Position numbers and translations under genes: made by a program. 8,171 bases of DNA from Lysobacteraceae bacterium (GTDB lineage Bacteria; Pseudomonadota; Gammaproteobacteria; Steroidobacterales; Steroidobacteraceae): NCBI GenBank assembly GCA_012516015.1, contig JAAYXG010000241.1:1-8171 (forward strand), given 5' to 3'. Positions 4,692 to 8,171 of the stretch are shown here, piece after piece (positions within the stretch are counted from its first letter, which is position 1; the number at the start of each line of letters is the position of its first letter). A model generated the notes under the pieces. It saw nothing but the letters and a program-made list of their open reading frames with translations, did no database searches and was not told where the DNA came from.

Positions 4692-7124
4692 ACGAGGCAA
4701 TCCTCAGCGGGTGGCGCAAGTTCTCGAACTGATTCCTCGCAGGGAAAGACGATCGTCGTTTTCTCAGACGGGACGGGGAATAGCTCGGCGAAATTCTTCA
4801 AGACGAACGTCTGGCGCCTCTATCAGGCCATCGACGTCGGTGCGCCGAGCGATCCTGACACACCGGAGCAGCTCGTCTATTACGACGACGGCGTTGGCAC
4901 GTCGAGCTTCAAACCGGTTGCATTGCTCGGCGGAGCGTTCGGCGTCGGTCTGAAACGCAACGTGCTCGATCTCTACCGCTTCATTTGTCGGCACTACGAA
5001 GACGGCGACAAGATCTACGGTTTCGGATTCTCGCGCGGCGCGTACACGATTCGCGTGCTCGTCGGATTGATCGCGATGCTGGGCGTCGTCAAGACCGACA
5101 ACGAAACGTACTTGCGGCTCCTGTCCGAGGATGCGTATCGACGGTTCCGGCGCTGCTTTCGCTTGCTTGGCGATCGCCACATGGACGGCGGCGAGGAAGC
5201 GACGCAGCGCGGATTGACGGACATCTTCGTTACGCCGCTTCGCAATTGGCGCGATAGGCGAATCGCTCGTAGGCGCAAACGCGCCGGCCTTCCCGTTCTG
5301 CAGGATGGCGATCTTGTACCGGTCGATCGGATCCAGTTCATGGGTGTTTGGGACACCGTGGCGGCCTACGGCTCTCCCATCGCCGAGATCACCAAGGGGA
5401 TCGATCGATGGATATGGCCGCTGTCCATGCCCGACTACAAGTTGTCCGAGAAGGTGCTGAATGCGCGGCATGCGTTGGCGCTCGACGACGAACGCGACAC
5501 ATTTCATCCGTTGCTATGGGATGAAGTGCACGAGGAGCGCCTCGTTCAAACCGGCATGGTGTCGGAGAACAGACTCAAGCAGGTTTGGTTCGCAGGTATG
5601 CACTCCGACGTCGGTGGAGGCTATTCCGACGACGCGCTCGCATACGTTTCCCTGACTTGGATGGCGGAGGAGGCCGTTCGCGCCGGCTTGCGGCTACGAG
5701 CCGACTCCCTAAAGGTGTTTCGGGAATCGGCCAACGCACTCGGTCCGATGCACGACAGTCGCGCCGGGCTCGGGTCTTACTATCGCTATCAGCCGAGGAA
5801 GCTCGCCGCGCGTATGGATCCGCCGGATTCATTGTCGCGGATCGTTCAGGATCCGGACATGAAGGGGAGAGGGCTGCTCAAATGCGTGCGCATCCACGAG
5901 AGCGTCCTCAAGAGAATTCGGGTCGGCACCGACGGTTACGCGCCGATCGTCTTGCCGCCCGCGTATGTCGTAGAAGGCAGCGCTCGACTCGAGCAACTGC
6001 CGAACGAGCGCAGCATTGCTCAGGAACGAGTATGGGATGGCGTGTGGCGGCGACGCCTACATTACTTCCTGAGTCTGGCGGTGACGTTGTGCTTGGTGCT
6101 CTACCCGTGGCTCGCGACCGCCTCATCCGCGTGCGTCGGGCCTCAGTGCATGATCGTTCCGGTGCTCGGCGCCATCCAAGCGATCTTGCCGACCCATTTC
6201 GAGCCTTGGCTCGAGAGCTTCGCTGCCCGACCCGGGCCTTTCCTCGCGCTGCTCGCCGTGCTGCTCACACTGTCGGCGTTGACGAAGTCCGTCGAGCATC
6301 GTTCGCGTGAGCTCATGCGTTCGCTCCTACGCGCGTCTGCGCGCAACGATTCGGCACAGCTAGAGGATGTGGCGACGCAGTCGACCCGTGTGCGGCGCAT
6401 TAGATCGAGCCCGAGCTATCAGAGCTTCATGCGCGGCATCAAGTGGACGATTGGACCGATGATCGCCGCCGCGTCGCTCTATTTCGCTATGTTCGTGCTG
6501 CTCGGCATGCTCGTCGTCGCTGCAGTCGGCGGCGTGCACCGCATTCATATGCTCTACATGGAGCGAACGAACGGCTACTGTGCCGAGTATGCCTCGCAAG
6601 ACGAACGGTTTTCGACTGATGCGCTTTGTTGGCGCTCCGGCGTTGAGGTCGAGAAAGGAGCGCGGTATCGGATTCGATTCCGCGTCGAGAAACCGTGGCG
6701 CGACGGGCATATCGCTGCTTCACCGCTCGGCTTCTCCTCCGAGAAATTGGATCCATGGCTTCGCTTGCCAGGATTCATGCTGCGCAGGGCGATGACGGAG
6801 CCATGGTTTCGACCGCTCGCGGCTGTGGAAGGAACGTCTCGATGGCGCGGCGCGACCCTCGTGCCGCTCGAGCTCACCGCGGCCGTCGTCAATCCAGATT
6901 TGTATATCGCAGAGTTCGTTGCGCCAGCCGACGGTGAGCTGACGATCGCAGTCAACGATGCGGTTTTCCTGTGGGGCGGAGATCCAGCCTTCTTCTATAG
7001 GTCGGAAAAAGGTCGAAACCTCGGAACGGCGCGCATAAAGGTGGAGAAGATCGACGGCGGTTCTGACGAGAACGACCGTGAGGCGCGTGCGCCGCCAGGT
7101 GCGCCCGCTTCATCGACGCTGTAG
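4689..7124 (+). CDS. Membrane-anchored DUF2235 (Tle1-like) alpha/beta hydrolase with C-terminal beta-rich domain
   Basis: An 811-residue protein. The N-terminal half (about 19-435) is a DUF2235 alpha/beta hydrolase, the fold of Tle1-type phospholipases. It shows VVFSDGTGN (23-31), YYDDGVGT (64-71), the nucleophile elbow GFGFSRGA (111-118) with Ser115, GVWDTVAAYG (219-228) with Asp222, and FAGMHSDVGGGY (301-312) with His305 and Asp307. Ser115, Asp222 and His305 are plausible catalytic residues. Hydrophobic segments at about 458-477, 515-533 and 588-614 look membrane-spanning; a weaker one is at 488-502. The loop 534-587 is rich in Arg/Lys, so it should be cytoplasmic, as should the N-terminal domain, which has no signal peptide. 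That puts the C-terminal part (615-790) outside the cytoplasm, with Cys631 and Cys647 able to form a disulfide. Its end (LTIAVNDA, then NLGTARIKV) resembles LecA/PA-IL-type sandwiches. The gene stands alone, divergent from the galactose operon, without type VI genes. The substrate, presumably an ester lipid, is unknown. Confidence 0.87.
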   Translation: MTRQSSAGGASSRTDSSQGKTIVVFSDGTGNSSAKFFKTNVWRLYQAIDVGAPSDPDTPEQLVYYDDGVGTSSFKPVALLGGAFGVGLKRNVLDLYRFICRHYEDGDKIYGFGFSRGAYTIRVLVGLIAMLGVVKTDNETYLRLLSEDAYRRFRRCFRLLGDRHMDGGEEATQRGLTDIFVTPLRNWRDRRIARRRKRAGLPVLQDGDLVPVDRIQFMGVWDTVAAYGSPIAEITKGIDRWIWPLSMPDYKLSEKVLNARHALALDDERDTFHPLLWDEVHEERLVQTGMVSENRLKQVWFAGMHSDVGGGYSDDALAYVSLTWMAEEAVRAGLRLRADSLKVFRESANALGPMHDSRAGLGSYYRYQPRKLAARMDPPDSLSRIVQDPDMKGRGLLKCVRIHESVLKRIRVGTDGYAPIVLPPAYVVEGSARLEQLPNERSIAQERVWDGVWRRRLHYFLSLAVTLCLVLYPWLATASSACVGPQCMIVPVLGAIQAILPTHFEPWLESFAARPGPFLALLAVLLTLSALTKSVEHRSRELMRSLLRASARNDSAQLEDVATQSTRVRRIRSSPSYQSFMRGIKWTIGPMIAAASLYFAMFVLLGMLVVAAVGGVHRIHMLYMERTNGYCAEYASQDERFSTDALCWRSGVEVEKGARYRIRFRVEKPWRDGHIAASPLGFSSEKLDPWLRLPGFMLRRAMTEPWFRPLAAVEGTSRWRGATLVPLELTAAVVNPDLYIAEFVAPADGELTIAVNDAVFLWGGDPAFFYRSEKGRNLGTARIKVEKIDGGSDENDREARAPPGAPASSTL

Positions 7125-7174
7125 GTCGGAATTCATTACGACCTTTTTGTGGTCGGATTAAAATCCGACCTACA
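7120..7174. terminator. Double-hairpin repeat, likely bidirectional terminator between convergent genes
   Basis: The outer arms TGTAGGTCGGA (7120-7130) and TCCGACCTACA (7164-7174) are perfect inverted copies. Two hairpins can form inside. AGGTCG (7123-7128) pairs with CGACCT (7139-7144) and is followed by a T-run to 7148, a fair rho-independent terminator for the plus strand. GGTCGGATT (7151-7159) pairs with AATCCGACC (7162-7170) over a two-base loop. Read on the minus strand, the long hairpin would end transcription from the convergent gene less typically, without a clean T-run. The TAG stop of the DUF2235 gene (7122-7124) lies within the left arm. The TAGGTCGGATT core resembles intergenic palindromic repeats of gammaproteobacteria, so this may be a dispersed repeat that works as a terminator. 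Confidence 0.75.
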
Positions 7175-7177
7175 CCG

Positions 7178-8116
7178 CTACTTCGATGTGCCCATGAGCA
7201 CGTCACGATGCGCATCGAAGAGCGCCCGCACGCTGGTGGCCGGCCGGCCAGTGAGCTTGGCGAAATCGTCGCTCACGACGGCGAAAGAAGGGCCTCCGAA
7301 TCCACGGCTCGCAGGCGCGCTCGGATCGGCAGTCGTCAATTCGATGGGCTTGCCGGCGACCGCGCTTGCGGCGGCGGCGATCTCGCGCGGACCGATGAGC
7401 TCCGGTCCGGTGATGTCATATACCTTGTTCTCGTGACTCGGGCTCGAGAGCGCGGCGGCGGCAGCGGCAGCGCAGTCTTCGCGTGTGACGTAACCGATGC
7501 GGACGTCGCTGTCCGATACGGCGACTTTCCCGTCGGCCAGCATCTTCGCTGCTTGCTGCACCAGACCGTTCGCGTAGATCGAGTTGCGCAGCATCGTCCA
7601 GGCCGCGCCGCTTTCTTTGATGATCTCCTCGGTTCGGAAATGATCGCTCGCAAGACCTGTCCGATCGCCCTTGCTGATCGCGACGAACGAGGTATAGACG
7701 ATATGCTCGATGCCGGCGGCCACAGCGGCGTCGACGGCGCGCTTGTGCGCTTCGGGGCGGGGACCCGCGTCGAATCCAATGCTGATGAGCAGCATTTTCG
7801 TGCCGCCAGCGTAAGCGGCGGGCAGGGATTCGGGCTTGGTGAAATCGCCGAAGCGCGTCGATGCACCGAGTTTCTCGAATTCAGCGAGCTTCTCGGGCGT
7901 GCGGCTCACGAGGATCAGATCGCTCGCGGGCACGCCGCGGGCGAGCAGATCCCTTACGACGAGCTGACCGAGCTGGCCGGATGCACCTGAGATGACGATC
8001 TTGTCTCGCGGCTCGTCGCCCGCGGACGCGGCGCCACTGGTGCTGGCGATGAGCATCGATCCGAGTGCAACGAAGACACTCCATAGCGTGCGCAATGTCG
8101 GCTTTGTGATTCGCAT
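7178..8116 (-). CDS. NmrA/QorB-like NAD(P)-binding oxidoreductase with predicted signal peptide
   Basis: A 312-residue atypical short-chain dehydrogenase of the NmrA/QorB (YtfG) group; QorB reduces quinones with NADPH. The Rossmann motif GASGQLGQLVVRDLL (44-58) follows the pattern of E. coli QorB, as do LILVSRTPEKL (67-77), KMLLIS (107-112), the IVYTS block (139-143), ASDHFRTEE (156-164) and TMLRNSIYANG (174-184). The active-site Tyr-x3-Lys of classical short-chain dehydrogenases is absent, as usual in this group. Residues 1-38 are extra compared with QorB: a basic start, a hydrophobic stretch (11-24) and an ASA|G site after Ala32, which together look like a Sec signal peptide. No twin-arginine motif is present. 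Export of a nucleotide-binding enzyme would be odd. An internal ATG at residue 21 is an alternative start but keeps part of the hydrophobic run. No clear ribosome binding site is seen upstream of 8116. The substrate is not known, and the gene converges on the DUF2235 gene. Confidence 0.85.
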   Translation of the reverse strand: MRITKPTLRTLWSVFVALGSMLIASTSGAASAGDEPRDKIVISGASGQLGQLVVRDLLARGVPASDLILVSRTPEKLAEFEKLGASTRFGDFTKPESLPAAYAGGTKMLLISIGFDAGPRPEAHKRAVDAAVAAGIEHIVYTSFVAISKGDRTGLASDHFRTEEIIKESGAAWTMLRNSIYANGLVQQAAKMLADGKVAVSDSDVRIGYVTREDCAAAAAAALSSPSHENKVYDITGPELIGPREIAAAASAVAGKPIELTTADPSAPASRGFGGPSFAVVSDDFAKLTGRPATSVRALFDAHRDVLMGTSK

Positions 8117-8171
8117 GTTCGTTTGGCAGTGCTGTTGAGCTCGTGAACGATAGATGATGTTCTTCGGACGC

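Noticed and set aside
4764..5507. 247-residue minus-strand reading frame inside the DUF2235 gene
   Set aside because: It is antisense to the conserved catalytic domain and has no family signature.
7208..7990. 260-residue plus-strand reading frame antisense to the QorB-like gene
   Set aside because: No recognisable motif, and the opposite strand carries a clear Rossmann-fold protein.

Overview
The window is GC-rich, densely coding DNA that looks like a chromosomal segment of a gammaproteobacterium. I infer this from the similarity of the galactose genes to known Pseudomonas, Vibrio and Escherichia proteins, and from the short palindromic repeats between genes. The exact lineage cannot be fixed from this sequence; a Xanthomonadales-like relative is a guess. 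Six protein genes are supported. There are no RNA genes, CRISPR arrays, transposases or integrases.

Left two thirds (191-4418, minus strand): a four-gene operon for taking up D-galactose and breaking it down by the oxidative De Ley-Doudoroff route. Transcription runs right to left from a good sigma70-like promoter near 4456-4485. A palindrome just downstream of the -10 box looks like a repressor site. The order is a Gfo/Idh/MocA sugar dehydrogenase (galactose to galactonolactone), 2-dehydro-3-deoxygalactonokinase (dgoK), 2-dehydro-3-deoxy-6-phosphogalactonate aldolase (dgoA, starting at a TTG that overlaps the dgoK stop), and a sodium/sugar symporter very like Vibrio vSGLT. Lactonase and galactonate dehydratase, needed to complete the pathway, are not in the window. 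No regulator gene is visible either.

Centre right (4689-7124, plus strand): one large gene, divergent from the operon. It encodes an 811-residue DUF2235 (Tle1-like) alpha/beta hydrolase with a complete nucleophile elbow. About three membrane segments follow, then a C-terminal beta-rich part that resembles a LecA/PA-IL-type sandwich. No type VI secretion genes or immunity gene accompany it. This is the least ordinary gene here.

Right end (7178-8116, minus strand): an NmrA/QorB-like NAD(P)-binding protein, unusual in carrying a predicted signal peptide. It converges on the DUF2235 gene. The 53-base gap holds two hairpins sharing one palindromic repeat, a likely bidirectional terminator. The left end (1-167) carries REP-like hairpins downstream of the symporter gene.
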